A stretch of 64,000 nucleotides of DNA from assembly GCA_902984215.1 (NCBI GenBank), contig CADWAF010001970.1:56927-120926 (forward strand). Direction: 5' to 3'. Origin of the DNA: Willaertia magna. Its lineage: Eukaryota; Heterolobosea; Eutetramitea; Acrasida; Naegleriidae. Shown here piece by piece: positions 11,701-20,366 of the stretch (the first letter of the stretch is position 1; each line of letters starts with the position of its first letter). The notes under the pieces are model-generated. The model worked only from the letters and a program-made list of their open reading frames with translations. It searched no databases and was not told where the DNA came from. A program made the position numbers and the translations under genes.

Positions 11701-13125
11701 ATCATTCCTTCCATACCCATACAATTTACCATCATTTCCAGTATATATTACATGATCAGAAGCAGAAGCGAATTTAATACTTTTATCGAACGTATTGCTT
11801 ACTATTTTACTTGTTATAGCATTCTTTCCTCCGGTAGAATCCCCAAAGGTATAGACCTTGCCGTCGCAAGTGACCACCATTACCATGTCTATCTTTGCAG
11901 AAACGTCACAAATACTTGCACCTCCAAGTTTTTTTAGATTAACCTCTACAGGATTGGCTTTTGACAATAAAGTTCCATCCCCCAACTGACCAAAAGTGTT
12001 GGCACCAAACGAATATAGTTTGTTATCTTCTGTTAGTACCAAAGAAAATAACTCAGCGGCAACAACCTTTTTAATGGCTTTACCGTTAAACAGTGCGTTG
12101 TTGACTACCACAGGATTTTTACTGTCACTAAAAAAACCATTTCCAAGTTGACCATCTGTACCTTTTCCACAGGCATAAATTGTATTGTCAGATGTAACAA
12201 TTAAGGTATGACTCTCACTCCCTGAAACATATTTAACGGATTTACCTTGAACATTAATTGCAACCGAGTTTCCTCTACTAGTAGTGGTACCATCACATAA
12301 TTGACCAAAGGTGTTACTTCCAAAAGCAAGTAGTTTTCCAGCACTACTTATCATAAAAGAACTATTTCCTCCTGCTACTACAGATACAATTTTTTCACCT
12401 AACCCAAGCAAGGTTGAAAGCAATGAAGATAGTGGTGCAGGAACCAAAAAGTCCAACAAATTACCACTTCCAATTTGTCCATAGGTATTATCCCCAACTC
12501 CGTAAACACTACCCAATGATGATAAAAGCAATACATGGTTTGAACCTGCAGAAATAGCTGTTAAAGGAGTTAGAGGTGCCAATAAAGTTTTCCAAACATT
12601 TTGAATAGTGTTTACAACACCACGAGCACTACCGAACCCCACAGACAATAATAAATTATCGGCGGTATATATCACAGATCCTAAATTAGTAGTAGCGAGA
12701 AGTAATGTATTCTTTGAGGAAAAGAGCGAAGAAAGAAGAGGAGGAAAACCACTATTTGTTGTGTCGGCAAGTTGTCCAAAAGTGTTATCGCCAACACCTA
12801 TTATTTTCTGGGTATCTGTCAAAAACAATGCGTGTTTTAATCCAACAGAAACCTTTTTTACGTTGTAAGATATGGTATCAGCTAACTGTGGTATTAGCGG
12901 TGTGTCAGTAATGTTAATTCCTAATTGACCGAACTTTGACAATCCTGTTGAAAAAAGAAAAGAAGTAGCTCCAGCTGAAGGACATACCGGAGAAGTTATT
13001 GTTATAGCCGAACAACTACTCGATGAGGGATGCATAGTGCTATGTAGTATTGCAAAGATCAATAGCACCAAAATACACAGGCACCCAGAATTCCTCTTTA
13101 GCATTTTTTTATCGATATAAACCAT
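5749..13125 (-). CDS. RCC1-EGF-GPS-7TM receptor with RGS tail
   Basis: One exon, 2458 residues from ATG 13125. Order: signal peptide (~10-35); about 14 RCC1-like repeats (~55-775, FGQLG-type motifs, fitting two seven-blade propellers); 18 tandem ~39-residue EGF-like units (~776-1480, VCSGNG.C...C.C..GY.G..C) rich in N-glycosylation sites; a long linker; a GPS-like motif (~1846-1896, W...GC...CACTHTTSF) as in GAIN domains of adhesion GPCRs and PKD proteins; seven hydrophobic spans (~1916-2260); and a C-terminal RGS domain (~2313-2443). The layout predicts a surface receptor with a large adhesive ectodomain that may also act as a GTPase activator on a G-alpha subunit. Ligand unknown. A GTG codon lies just upstream of the ATG. 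Domain calls are from motifs only. Confidence 0.85.
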   Translation of the reverse strand: MVYIDKKMLKRNSGCLCILVLLIFAILHSTMHPSSSSCSAITITSPVCPSAGATSFLFSTGLSKFGQLGINITDTPLIPQLADTISYNVKKVSVGLKHALFLTDTQKIIGVGDNTFGQLADTTNSGFPPLLSSLFSSKNTLLLATTNLGSVIYTADNLLLSVGFGSARGVVNTIQNVWKTLLAPLTPLTAISAGSNHVLLLSSLGSVYGVGDNTYGQIGSGNLLDFLVPAPLSSLLSTLLGLGEKIVSVVAGGNSSFMISSAGKLLAFGSNTFGQLCDGTTTSRGNSVAINVQGKSVKYVSGSESHTLIVTSDNTIYACGKGTDGQLGNGFFSDSKNPVVVNNALFNGKAIKKVVAAELFSLVLTEDNKLYSFGANTFGQLGDGTLLSKANPVEVNLKKLGGASICDVSAKIDMVMVVTCDGKVYTFGDSTGGKNAITSKIVSNTFDKSIKFASASDHVIYTGNDGKLYGYGRNDKGQLGDGSTLNRDLPVEISSMNGINITQIATGDSHTLILTSEGIVYSFGNNNVGQLGLGSTSSVNLPTQINMAALDTPIVTQIAAGSFHSLVLTSTGKLYSFGKNDKGQLGTGDLQDKTNPHPVDLSQLGGRTIISIYAGDTHSSFLTSDGTVFMFGPASGGQLCITGSSIVNIPQPISLNTNISQVALGTHTLLLSNDSVVYGCGSNENGELGVLSGNIKVQIPIPGNPVKIYASRGSTSFVKTSTGAVYGFGKNNFGQLGNGNYSNLFVPNLISTGISEVVAGLQHSMLISCEHPKCFGISGNESNVCSGHGSCILTDLCLCKLGYTGSDCSIKTCFGLPALDNLVCGGNGSCSSIDSCLCNNGFFGLDCTIIKCLGIFSNRSDVCSGHGSCSLLGCQCNEGYTNNDCSVPKCFDIRADSHSTVCSGNGQCLAPDLCNCTDGYSGLNCSTPSCFGLQPNETNVCSGRGSCVGLNTCSCLNGYFGANCSISSCFGILSNQSNVCSGNGYCSNMDNCVCNSGYFGSNCSIPSCYGNLSNETNVCSGHGQCLTLDNCLCNSGYYGANCSISSCYGNLSNETNVCGGKGKCSEKDKCICDNGYTGFNCSVPTCFDVLGNTTEVCNGNGVCSEFNKCICKDGYMGLNCSIPTCFGIPANDSSVCGGNGKCVGLDNCVCNTGHYNATCLIPICFGILSNNSNVCFGNGVCADYNNCSCFNGWISSNCSLPVCFGYSILNSSLLCSGNGQCVSPNVCSCSSGYFGLNCSIPSCFGILGNESNVCSGNGQCLSLDKCLCNQGYYGANCSIPSCFGIPANNSNVCSGNGVCTGLNLCSCNSTWYGSNCSIPICFGLTNLNSSVCSGNGNCFSPNNCSCGTGYTGSSCNMPICFGLTNNDQQVCSGKGICNAPNVCQCQMYYYGPICNVTQCYGTFSNDSSVCSGNGVCTGYNNCVCSGILFVAVDCSNTNTATTCYGKNSNDASVCSGKGVCSSNNNCTCNDGYLGSECQYQKIDTAFINFISDSFIGIENYTSFSIQIGLNNVPKYSKSFIYKYRINDLFNSITFDNNITFIMPNKGIYTLAVEIQVDDIIVGKATKTITVIDIQYALNNLDQLSLKAIMKIASDDNNFKENKSSLLKSLISTLQGKTINNVDDGTQLLTAYESLTKYTDELSSLTLNITNKMNEYCSFILDAKKNNLLTDEKASDSVSGVSNVLNNILAVNSTSDTHSTLLTSTESIVQTSLSLLSLSTSIQEKKIENKNIKILFYRPKNNLDNLNITVNGNYGFDIPSDILSQNNNNIAFGAVHYDVDNLFILPNSSSVLFNPSNHNTTSNVTVIATKISQFTTFINGNYVPLTNLTNPLTMTFEEFENVMDIDLKYFDVNTTYQCKYFDEKSQQWKGDGCYFVKSTFVNDKKILTCACTHTTSFTVFLEISTNLNTAMLQAQRRMSIAQIIISGIFIIFIGVIFISLLIQRKDNLIKSRYVTPHIGLISLLLKCIFVGIVANAVFTQSTEGDLFSVKITQSIKDANIISNAFVIVTCALTIIAITTYLLQNLRYLIVKYMYELIANNPKYQNKLLKSLSSFKVYITISITLFIATALYYILFVLLKNFSIISQDIFVYIISISYFTTILFISFLLFIIFIFDAYLSVKYKQYTNEFYDIINTTQTFSNNNENNVKSTNNNNNGKKGRRIYGVKHFYRDIYNYFIVNDTLLFRLELIIFFIGLIFFVASFIIGFLSIPTRFNSNTDNNNNPSTSTVNMIDIYNTVILATETVNVFCWILIFGGFTSFVAFIRFIKRKRNQKKKNKGINNPSQSVSSLNNNSNNSNSSTIVLDQQQQQQEEEESCEIEEILKNKHYYYLFKQYCKQEFSLENLYAFVEYHRFKNETNELKLLSQLKSFRDTYLVEGPMELNLPSKSKRLFLDFVTLLIEKNGRLEGIEKEWKNLLADVEYAILQNLGDTFSRFMLTEEFERLQKSMELTQQFEQHFDL

Positions 13126-13457
13126 CACATGCCAACAGTCTTCAATCCATTTTATCTTTGAGGATCCTGCCTACCTTTGCCCATGTTTCTTCGGATTATC
13201 TTTGAGGCAACGCTGTTTTAGTACTATGTGGTACTGATTTTCTCCAAAATAAATTTGGTTTTGAAAATTAGTTAAACGCAAAAGAGATCTGTAACGTTTT
13301 CGTTAAACCACACCATTTGCACTACTGTCACACCACTTTGATATAGTTCATGTGGAGTACTTAATGTATCTTTTCCTATATAAATGGTTTAGAAATAGAT
13401 CTCCAAATTTCATTACCAAATATAACAGTTTGATGATATTTGAGCACTATATTATAA
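13126..13457. other. Intergenic
   Basis: 332 bp between the receptor start and the 3' end of the next minus-strand gene. It presumably holds the receptor promoter and 5' UTR. No ORF, repeat or RNA gene seen. Confidence 0.5.
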
Positions 13458-15224
13458 CTATTGTTTTTCCAAAGCATCCAACGTTTCTCCACTTTCAATA
13501 AGGGATAGAACTTTCTTTGTTTTATAATCTAGCATATTGCTCAATGCAAATCTCATTTTACTCATTTCTTTCTCCAACTTTTTTAAAATTTGCATCGTGT
13601 TAGAATCAATAGTGATTCGCTCTGACATAAGCATTAAATAATTATTATCTACCAAGAGTGGAAGTATCCTCTTTTCTTTCATTAAATGATTTGCAATTTG
13701 TTGTTCTTTTTCTTTAGTAAAACCGAGTTGACCATTTATGAAGGGTTTCATTACGTTGTCAGACAAATAATCTGACAAGTAATGAATCTTTGTTATATCA
13801 TTAGAATTTAATGAGCATTGCATAAAACTAAACAGTTTTATAATTGACTCATTTAATCTTTGGTTTCCCTCATCCAGCAGAGGCAAAATATAACGTGACA
13901 GAAAGGATGAGTCAGATAAAATATAATTTACAACTTTCCTAACACAAGCCGTCACTATCAGATGATCAATAAAGATATTAAACCAATCAAATAAAATTTC
14001 AATTAATAAACAATAAAAATCAGAAAGACAATGTTTAAAAGGCTGACTAAGCCAAAATTTAAATCCTTTCAAATAAAGATGCAACATCTCTTCATTAAAA
14101 AACAAACTCTCCAAATCATTTACCTGTTTATCATCTGTTAATGAAATATAATATACAATTTGAAATGGCTCTATACAGTACTCAACTTCTAATGTTGTGA
14201 CTATTTCACCACACGTCCAATAATTAAACATTATACCTTGAAATACATTAAAGTAATTTACAAACACAAGATTCTTGAAAAGAGTTAAATAATTACAAAT
14301 AGTGTATATGTGAAAAAATTGAAACAAACACCTTTTCTTTTCTGTTCTATTAATTAAAGTATGATCGAATAAAGAATGGTTGTTCGTAATTTTCATTAAG
14401 ATATTATTTAATAAATTCTTGTAATAAGTATTCAATAGTTCTCTTGTTAATTTACTTGAATTAGTTATTTTCATTAAACAATTGATGGCTTCCTGTAAAA
14501 GGATTTTGGAAATATTAACTTGTCTTCCAATAAATAAATCGTTCAAAAATTGTAAAATATTTATGATGAATGGAATAATTATTGTGTTTTTATAATTTGG
14601 CATCTCTTGCTCCTTGAAACGTAAACATTCTATTGAATAAATACTATTCACAAATAAATCAAAACAAACACAAAACTTCCCACCCAATGTGTCGTTCAAC
14701 TTTAAGAGAAATGATTTCATAAAAACAATAATTGATAATAATAAATTATATTCATTCTTAACATCCAAATCATTTTGAATTGAAACGCTTGTAGCTAATT
14801 CATTGGTATTGTTCTTCTTCTTTTCATTCGTAAAATAAAATTGAAAAATAACATTCATTAATTGAAAGAATTGAAGTAAAATATCAACTGAATAAAAAGA
14901 TGAAGTCTTTTTGTTATAATAAACTAAACAAATAAATAAACGTTTTAATAAATTTGTTCTGTCTAATATATTAAACTCAACTACTTTTAAATTATCGGAA
15001 ATTAGGTGTTGTTCAAAATAACTAACCATTCTATTCAGTAAGATGAGTATTTCTAAATCCACTGCCTCATCTATATCTTCTCCCTCGTTTTGGTCAAAAA
15101 GCAAAGAAGTATCAGAACGAACAGTATTACTGTGGGATAAGCTTAAAAGTTTTATTTCCAATTCCGATAGAAATTCTTCAATGAATGAAAGAATAAAAAC
15201 CTTCCCCTCTTGTTTAGCTTTCAT
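13458..15224 (-). CDS. Unrecognised helical protein, ~588 aa
   Basis: Long alpha-helical protein with many I/L/F/N residues and no recognised motif; a HEAT/ARM-like scaffold is possible but unproven. The frame is open upstream of the first ATG (15224) for 22 codons without another ATG, up to TGA. A 5' exon is plausible: ATG at 15401, donor GTTAAT near 15338, acceptor AAATAG near 15286. That would join MGLVFFIIKDNK... to FLSILQFILEICLK in frame. It lies head-to-head with the Zn2Cys6 gene. Function not assigned. Confidence 0.7.
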   Translation of the reverse strand: MKAKQEGKVFILSFIEEFLSELEIKLLSLSHSNTVRSDTSLLFDQNEGEDIDEAVDLEILILLNRMVSYFEQHLISDNLKVVEFNILDRTNLLKRLFICLVYYNKKTSSFYSVDILLQFFQLMNVIFQFYFTNEKKKNNTNELATSVSIQNDLDVKNEYNLLLSIIVFMKSFLLKLNDTLGGKFCVCFDLFVNSIYSIECLRFKEQEMPNYKNTIIIPFIINILQFLNDLFIGRQVNISKILLQEAINCLMKITNSSKLTRELLNTYYKNLLNNILMKITNNHSLFDHTLINRTEKKRCLFQFFHIYTICNYLTLFKNLVFVNYFNVFQGIMFNYWTCGEIVTTLEVEYCIEPFQIVYYISLTDDKQVNDLESLFFNEEMLHLYLKGFKFWLSQPFKHCLSDFYCLLIEILFDWFNIFIDHLIVTACVRKVVNYILSDSSFLSRYILPLLDEGNQRLNESIIKLFSFMQCSLNSNDITKIHYLSDYLSDNVMKPFINGQLGFTKEKEQQIANHLMKEKRILPLLVDNNYLMLMSERITIDSNTMQILKKLEKEMSKMRFALSNMLDYKTKKVLSLIESGETLDALEKQ

Positions 15225-15632
15225 TTTTATGTGTTTCAACTTTAGGCAAATCTCCAAAATGAATTGCAGGATAGAAAGAAATCTATTTCACTTAGTAAAA
15301 GAACAGCATCTCTTTAAAGGTGGAATTATTATTAACCCTATATTAAAAGACGGAAGCTTGTTCATTTTATTATCTTTTATTATAAAAAAGACAAGTCCCA
15401 TCTTGCAAGCAACATCTTTTTCTATCTTCGATGCTTCAATTCACTTTAGTAAAGTACTACACCGCGTAGTTTGAAAGCACTACCGTAAAAAAGTGGCATT
15501 TTTTATAAAGTACGCATAATTTAATCCCTCAAAAAAAAAACCCCACTTTGCGTTGTTTCTTTGGGTTATTCCACGCTTCCTGATACTTTGTTGTTATTAG
15601 TTACTAGTTAGTGGTCATAATCATCTACTATA
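15225..15632. other. Divergent promoter region
   Basis: About 400 bp between divergent genes. The left part may contain a 5' exon of the minus-strand gene (15338-15401). The right part is the likely promoter and leader of the Zn2Cys6 gene. Nothing else seen. Confidence 0.4.
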
Positions 15633-17660
15633 ATGACTGACGTAATTAACGCAAGCACTCTTAGAGAGCAACCTATTGAACAATTTTCAAGTATAGGTAT
15701 GTTTCAAATTTCTTCTTCTTCCTTTTTCTAATTTTAATTCTTTCTTTTAATTTCATCTCTAGCTTGTGTTCAATGTAGAAGAGGTCACCGTAAATGTGAT
15801 AAGAAACTACCTTGTTGTAGTAATTGTAAAAGATTAGGTAAAGAATGTAGTTATCGTTCTCCAAAGAAAAGAGGACCTCAACCAAAGAAGGGTGAGAATG
15901 AAAACCCTTTGGCTTTACCTGAAATTAACTCTTCCGAAGAAAGAAAGAGAAAACTATCTGAAAGTACGACAAGCAATGACGATGCTGTTAGCGTTGCAAT
16001 TTCATCCATTGCTAACCATAATAACCACCATCATGAACATTACGATGATGATATTGTTACCCCTGGTTCTACAGGTACTGGTATGAATAAATCAAATAGT
16101 GATGATAGTAGATCCGTTGCAGCAGTTAGCACTATTAACCAATCTAGCATGCGTTTATCCGAAGAATATGTCAAAGGCTTATGTTTAGAAGTATATAGAG
16201 ATATCATTGGTAGTGTTTTACCATTACATCAAAAACAAAAGATGGATAAATTAATGAATCAATCCTTATCTAATACAAACATAATAAGTGGAACCGTTAA
16301 AAAGAAGAAAATGATGAATGATATTGAAACCCCTGATCTAGCCTTATTATATGCATTACAGTCTGTTTGCTTCCAAAGAATTGGACAACATGATTTATCT
16401 AAACAATTATATCAAAGATCAAGACAAACCGTTTCAACAGTTTTTGATAACATTACTAACTTTAATGTTGTTTGTTCTTATGCTTATTTATCAAGTTATC
16501 TAGTTGGTGAAGGTGATTTCTTGGGTGCTAAATTCTATTTGAATTCCGTTTTGTTCTTTTTGGAACAGCAAAAACATCAAACGAGTGAGTCGGATAGTAC
16601 TTTCTTGAAATCATTAACTACAATTATACATTTATCTATGGAAGAAGACAAGGCTCAGGTTTGCTTCTTATTGAATAGACTTTTATCATTTATTATTGCT
16701 TGTCATCCAGAATTTAATTTAGAAACACCGGAAAGTGGATTTTTAGTTTGTGAAGAAGAATTAACTGAAAAGTTAAGAAAATTAGATTTACTTCAACATT
16801 CTATTAATGCTACATGTTCTGATAACATTTGTTCTTCAAAGAAGGATATTACAAAGTTAGTTTATTTGTTATACATGGATACAATGAGAATTAAGATTTT
16901 AGAAAAACATGGAATGAAAGATTCCCTTCAAATAAGAGAAGCAGCTGATAGAATTACATCATTAACAAGGATACCTACTTTTGAATTAGTACCTGTAATT
17001 ATTGTACGTTCTGTTTCTATGGCAGCTAGAGTTCACTATAATTTATTAGTTAAGGATGTATCAAACTATAATGATGATCAATTAATTAGAAATTTAAGTG
17101 ATGATTTAAAGGCATTAAAATTATTAGGAACTAAATATGAAGTAGTAAAGACTAGATTCCAACAATTAATTCGTGATATTGAGTTAGTTTTAGAACAAGC
17201 AGAAATACAGAAGATACAAAGAGGTATTACAATGGAAAATAATAACGTTGGAAATCTTGATAATGAATTTCTTTCTATGATTAATGGTACATCTGCTTTC
17301 TATTCACCATATTTCTCCTTGCCAATGAATCAAATGAATCAATATGGTCAAATGATGCCTTTAAATATGCAACAAATGCCATTTGGTCAGATGATGACTA
17401 ATCCAGTGGTGGGTATGCAACAAACACAACAGTCACAACAAACACCACAACAAGGTAATTTTTATCCAACACCATTATTTTCAACTCTTACAGATGATCC
17501 ATTCCTCACATCATTTAGTGATGTTCCAAATGTTTCAGTTGGACCAATGGCAAGTCATTTTACACCCGTTAATACTAACAACGTAAATAATTATACTACT
17601 AATAATAGTAACAATAATGTGGATCCATTCTTTGAATCATTAAATAGTTTATTCCAATAA
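15633..17660 (+). CDS. Zn2Cys6 (fungal-type) transcription factor
   Basis: Two exons: 15633-15696 and 15763-17660, with intron GTATGT...CTCTAG. The join completes an alanine codon and gives 653 residues. A Zn2Cys6 binuclear cluster lies at ~23-50: CVQCRRGHRKC, an extra Cys before the fourth ligand, then CSNCKRLGKEC, followed by a basic stretch SPKKRGPQPKKG. The middle (~150-430) is helical like the regulatory region of fungal zinc-cluster factors. The C-terminus is Q/N/M/P-rich, suggesting an activation region. Predicted nuclear DNA-binding regulator; target genes unknown. The downstream frame without exon 1 begins at a TTG and lacks the zinc cluster. Confidence 0.85.
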
Positions 17661-17890
17661 TTCAGTTGACTTGTAATAATTTGTACAGTAAATAATAAAC
17701 ACAAATAAATATTTATTATGAAATTTACCATTTCCTCTAGTTCAACATTTAACAAAGTTCACACAGCTAAACATTACAAAGTAGTTCTTAAATGTGTTTG
17801 GAAGAAGAAATTAAGCATAAAAAGGTCAAAACAAAACAACAGTTTTATTCCTCTTTTTTTACAGCACAACAAGGTGAAGTTTAAACTTCT

Positions 17891-18033
17891 CTAAGTTTCT
17901 GTCACACTTTCTGTTTCAAATTTAAAGGTGCTTAATTGTTGTTTTAATAATTCTATTTCATCTCTGTCATATAGTCTGTTTCTTGCAATTGTTGTCATTA
18001 ATTTTCTTTTTTTAACAGAATAATAGCATTGCA
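17891..18033 (-). pseudogene. 3' part of a small membrane-protein gene split by the mobile element
   Basis: Open to TAG at 17891-17893. It encodes a basic, then charged helical tail (YYSVKKRKLMTTIARNR, then DRDEIELLKQQL). It joins the 5' part at 27421-27593: after removing 18034-27420 and one TGCA copy, the two parts total 312 nt, one continuous 103-codon frame. Either the insertion inactivates the gene, or a paralogue or unoccupied allele carries the function. Product not recognised. Confidence 0.65.
18027..18033 (+). repeat. Left target-site duplication (CATTGCA)
   Basis: CATTGCA here matches CATTGCA at 27418-27424. If the tips are taken as the perfect inverted pair ATGTGACCA/TGGTCACAT, the duplication is TGCA (18030-18033 and 27421-27424). 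Both models give the same empty-site sequence. Confidence 0.65.
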
Positions 18034-19353
18034 ATGTGACCAGCCATTAGTTATATAAAAAATGTGTCTAGAGACTATTTAACCAATTTTGAAAAAGATA
18101 TAAAAGCACTAACAATAAAATAAAAAAAATGGCTAAACAACAAACCAATAAAATCACCTACCATTATCAACAACCAAACAATATACCCACCATCACTTAA
18201 CCAATACCTATCATCATCATTTCCATCCAATCAACAATATTATAATAATCAAACAATAACTTCACCATTATTTGAAGTTAATAATTATTTTAATAATAAT
18301 TAATACTATCAAACATCAACAATGTACCCATCATTACTTAATCATCATTATTCATCATCATTTCTATTCAATCAACAATATTATAATAATCAAACAATAA
18401 CTTCACCATTACTTAAAATTAATAATTATCTTAATAATAATCATTATAATACAACTTCACATCATTATGAAGTTAATAATAATTATTATAATAAAACATA
18501 TTTTCAACAAACAACTTCACCTTTATATGAAGTTAATAATAATAATAATAATAATAATATATTACAATAAACAAACCAACAAACAACTTTACCATTATTT
18601 AAAGTTAATAATTTAAATTATAATCAACATTCAACAGCAAACTATAATAATAATAATTATATATTAAATACATTAGTAAACAATAATAAAAATAATATAT
18701 TTTATAATAATATTAAAAATAATGTAATTAATTTAAATAATATTAATAAAACTTCACTTATTATTGAAGTTAATAATAATGAAATAATTAATTTGATTAA
18801 TGATAAAAAAAAGAAAAAGAATTTGATATAATAAAAGAAATGGGTGATTTTCAGTTTGAATGTAAATATAGTAATAAGAAATTATATAAAATGGATGTAA
18901 TTCAAAGAGAAATATTAAAATTATAATTTTAAACATTTGCATATGTTGTAAGAAATGTAATATTTAATTTAATGAATATTAATGGATATAAATATAAAAG
19001 AAATATTGTTATTGGATGTATTGAGCTGAAAGTATTTTATTATTACTTTTTCCATGAAATGGAAGGAGTGATATTTAAAAAGAAATATGAAACATTAAAG
19101 AAAAATAGTTATAAAGAAAAAAAACTATGTATTATGTTTAAATTTAAAAATACATTGTTAATGTTATATAATATTAATAGTTGGAGTATATATGAATATG
19201 AAGCTAGAATTAAAGGAAAAAATAATAAAATATTTATTACAAAATATAAACTAAATATAGAATATATAACTTTTGTTTGTAATTTAAATAATTATATCGT
19301 AAAAACCACTTTTAAATATAGATAACAAACATTTATTGATCAATGATGAATTT
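18034..19353 (+). repeat. Left terminal inverted repeat
   Basis: Matches the reverse complement of 26474-27420, including a near-identical block ending AGAGACTATTTAACCAATTT and conserved decayed coding sequence further in. It is longer than the right copy by a ~400-nt N/Y-rich stretch (about 18420-18830). Confidence 0.75.
18129..19325 (+). pseudogene. Decayed ORF within the left terminal repeat
   Basis: Fragments begin with ATG at 18129 (MAKQQTNK) and continue in shifted frames as MYPSLLNHHYSS..., N/Y/T-rich low complexity, EMGDFQFECKYSNKKLYKMD, and NINGYKYKRNIVIGC ... KGKNNKIFITKYKLNIEY. The right-repeat copy keeps the same segments. Where the copies differ at stops, one often has CAA and the other TAA. 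The original protein had a low-complexity N-terminus and a compact C-terminal domain of unknown role. Confidence 0.55.
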
Positions 19354-20366
19354 AGTAAGTATTAATAAAAGGAAAATATATAAATAAATATTATTTCAAA
19401 AGGTTGATTTAATTTATAAAAATAAATTTTAATAAAAAAACAATATTAAAAAAATATATGATTTTAATTTTGTTTAAACTTATGAAGATAGAAATGTAAG
19501 TATAAATAATTTATATATTGTGTTATATATTTTGATTTTATTAATTATGATATTTCAAATAATAATATAATTAAAGATATAACTTTAAAAAAAAACTATA
19601 AAAACTAGATTATTTAAAAGTTTAACAGAACTTTATTTTATTTTTAAAGAAGATATTGATTTGTTGAATAAATTAGAAACTTTTAGTATTGAAATGGAGG
19701 ATAGTTATAATTGTAAAGATAATATTGAGTTGATTTTAACAACTAAGTATGATTTTAAATCAAAGAATAATAAAGATCAACAAAATCATGATTCAATACT
19801 TTCAATAACAAATAAGAAATCTCAAGCATTTGTTTGTTTTGTAAATAATAAGTAAATAATAAAAAATATTTTTTAATTTTATTAATTTTTTTGTTACTGT
19901 TTTAGTGGGAAAGGAGTGTTGGTTATTGAGGTTTTTAGTGAAGGTTTTTGGTATATTACTCATTCTTCTATCAATATATATAATCAACGCCCCAAAGGCA
20001 CAACAAATATTTTCGCACCTTTTATATTATTATTATTCACTAGAGTGTGTCTTTAGAAAAAACGTGGCAGATGAGAATAATATAAAAAGTGAAAAAAAAA
20101 TTGTGGTGCCCTTGAAGTGATGATCATATATAATAATATATAAATGTATGTCCATAATCTTGTTATTTGGGATTTTTAACTTATGTAGATACTGAAAACT
20201 TAAAGAAATGCTTAAAACTATGACAACAAGAAAACGTTTTGTAAATAAATAAATATTTATTGTAGTACAAAATATATTATTAATAATAATTATCAATCAG
20301 TAGAATTAAAAATTTCAAAAGCCTGAGATTTCTTACTCTTAATTGATACAGCTTCTTTTGTATTTA
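19354..20366. other. Inner left segment with a possible captured exon
   Basis: Between the left terminal repeat and the last minus-strand ORF. It contains the plus-strand ORF fragment at 19512-19762. A locally GC-richer plus-strand stretch (19905-20120) reads GKECWLLRFLVKVFGILLILL... with one hydrophobic span. It lacks an ATG but follows a good acceptor (CTGTTTTAG), so it could be a captured host exon; not proven. The rest shows nothing. Confidence 0.3.
19512..19762 (+). pseudogene. Second, inverted copy of the C-terminus of the element's last ORF
   Basis: Plus-strand reading IYFDFINYDISNNNIIKDI matches IYFNFTEYDICNYNIVKDI in the minus-strand ORF at 20367-22124. After a frame shift, TELYFIFKEDIDLLNKLE, then YNCKDNIELILTTKYD match TEPYVKFNDDLSLLSNLK, then HNCKESIELKLKTYYN. 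It shows that a second, partial copy of the element sits here in opposite orientation. Confidence 0.65.

Noticed and set aside
15043..15474. 143-codon plus-strand ORF
   Set aside because: Antisense to the 13458-15224 gene and without its own features.
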